Assembly (NCBI RefSeq): GCF_938029845.1
Contig: NZ_CALHGG010000141.1
Span: forward strand, 1-6,879
Direction of reading: 5' to 3'
DNA length: 6,879 nt
Source: an uncultured Capnocytophaga sp.
GTDB taxonomy: Bacteria > Bacteroidota > Bacteroidia > Flavobacteriales > Flavobacteriaceae
Shown: piece after piece, positions 6,766 through 6,879 of the stretch
Position numbering within the stretch: position 1 is the first letter of the stretch
Layout: each line of letters starts with the position of its first letter
Notes under the pieces: generated by a model
The model's database searches: none
Seen by the model: the letters and a program-made list of their open reading frames with translations, nothing else
What the model was told of the DNA's origin: nothing
Position numbers and translations under genes: made by a program

Positions 6766-6808
6766 TTGTTTAAGTGTAAAATTATAAGTCTCTTTTCAGA
6801 ATGCAAAC
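6766..6808 (-). repeat. Promoter-bearing direct repeat, copy B (contains P2)
   Basis: Partner of the 43-nt segment 6596-6638, 170 nt away, and close to the element's left terminus. Sequence beyond the two copies is only weakly alike. Confidence 0.6.
6777..6807 (-). promoter_or_regulatory. Promoter P2 near the outer left end of the element
   Basis: Minus strand: TTTG (6804-6807), 19-nt spacer, TAATTTTA (6777-6784). The boxes and spacing are the same as in P1. The predicted start is near 6770, about 170 nt upstream of P1. Its TTTG lies inside the terminal TATGTTTGC of the element. Confidence 0.62.
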
Positions 6809-6813
6809 ATACG

Positions 6814-6815
6814 AC
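6814..6815 (-). other. Core dinucleotide at the LE/flank boundary
   Basis: The second copy of the AC (plus) / GT (minus) core, between the element's left end and the heptamer flank. Confidence 0.75.
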
Positions 6816-6839
6816 TAATGACTAATGACTAGTGATTAA
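6816..6839. repeat. TGACTAA heptamer array, right flank of the IS element
   Basis: After the core come TAA, TGACTAA, TGACTAG, TGATTAA, ending at 6839. This is the other half of the array at 5322-5360. The remaining 6840-6879 holds no gene or clear signal that I can support; it is probably the leader of the next gene beyond the window. Confidence 0.85.
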
Positions 6840-6879
6840 CACGAATCAATAGTAGAAAAACAATTGTATAGTCCAATTC

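Larger units (their letters stand above)
5361..6813 (-). mobile_element. IS110-family insertion sequence with predicted bridge RNA, inserted in a heptamer array
   Basis: The element is about 1453 bp between two copies of the dinucleotide AC (5359-5360 and 6814-6815; GT in element orientation), which act as the recombination core. The right end (RE) is the short side after the transposase stop (5361-5426); the left end (LE) is the long upstream side (6420-6813). Short imperfect inverted termini are visible: TATGTTAGC (5365-5373) and, on the minus strand, TATGTTTGC (6803-6811). Joining the flanks through one shared core gives TGACTAGTGAC then TAATGACTAATGAC, which restores uninterrupted 7-bp phase. 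No extra target duplication is needed, as expected for IS110. The boundaries agree independently with four guide matches in the predicted bridge RNA. The transposase is full length, so the element appears intact. Exact ends need an empty-site comparison. Confidence 0.85.

Noticed and set aside
5360..6814. A conventional 3-bp target duplication (CGA at 5360-5362 and 6812-6814)
   Set aside because: Joining at CGA breaks the heptamer phase by one base, and IS110 elements recombine at a shared core rather than making staggered-cut duplications.
6847..6879. A small inverted repeat (AATTG/CAATT) near the window end
   Set aside because: Only 5 bp in AT-rich DNA; not distinguishable from chance.

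Overview
The window looks like chromosome from a gliding or T9SS-bearing member of the Bacteroidota, most likely Flavobacteriia. A Capnocytophaga-like genome is my best guess, but the genus is inference. The evidence is an AT-rich sequence, a surface protein ending in a type B (CHU_C / gliding motility-associated) type IX secretion sorting domain, a SprE/PorW-type TPR lipoprotein, Bacteroidota-style promoters (TTTG, 19-nt spacer, TAnnTTTG), and intergenic tracts of degenerate 7-bp repeats.

Layout. Bases 2-1996 (+) are the 3' part of a large modular adhesin: six Ig-like modules, then a type B sorting domain. Bases 1997-2218 are non-coding, with heptad-periodic sequence and two hairpins. Bases 2219-5331 (+) form a tight three-gene unit: sprE/porW lipoprotein (T9SS/gliding), a bactofilin starting 1 nt after its stop, and an AtpZ-type two-helix membrane protein overlapping the bactofilin by 20 nt. 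In related genomes AtpZ usually leads into the F0F1 ATP synthase genes. Here an IS110-family element (about 5361-6813, transposase on the minus strand) sits 29 bp after the atpZ stop, inside a TGACTAA-type heptamer array whose remains flank it on both sides.

The most interesting content is the 394-nt non-coding end upstream of the transposase. It encodes what reads as a complete IS110 bridge RNA (about 6460-6600, minus strand) with two loops. The first loop is closed by an 8-bp stem and carries an 8-nt and a 7-nt segment matching the two genomic flanks of this insertion. The second loop carries a 9-nt and a 6-nt segment matching the element's own two ends. All four matches share the same dinucleotide core (GT on the minus strand, AC on the plus). 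This fixes the element boundaries and restores the heptamer phase of the empty site. The element is therefore predicted to be RNA-guided to the host's abundant intergenic heptamer repeats, as IS621 is to REP sequences. The left end also holds two near-repeat tandem promoters, and joining the two ends in a circle would create a third promoter that the integrated form lacks.

The host genes share a cell-surface theme: SprE/PorW belongs to the machinery that exports type B CTD proteins such as the upstream adhesin. All functional statements are from sequence reading and family knowledge; no search or folding program was run.
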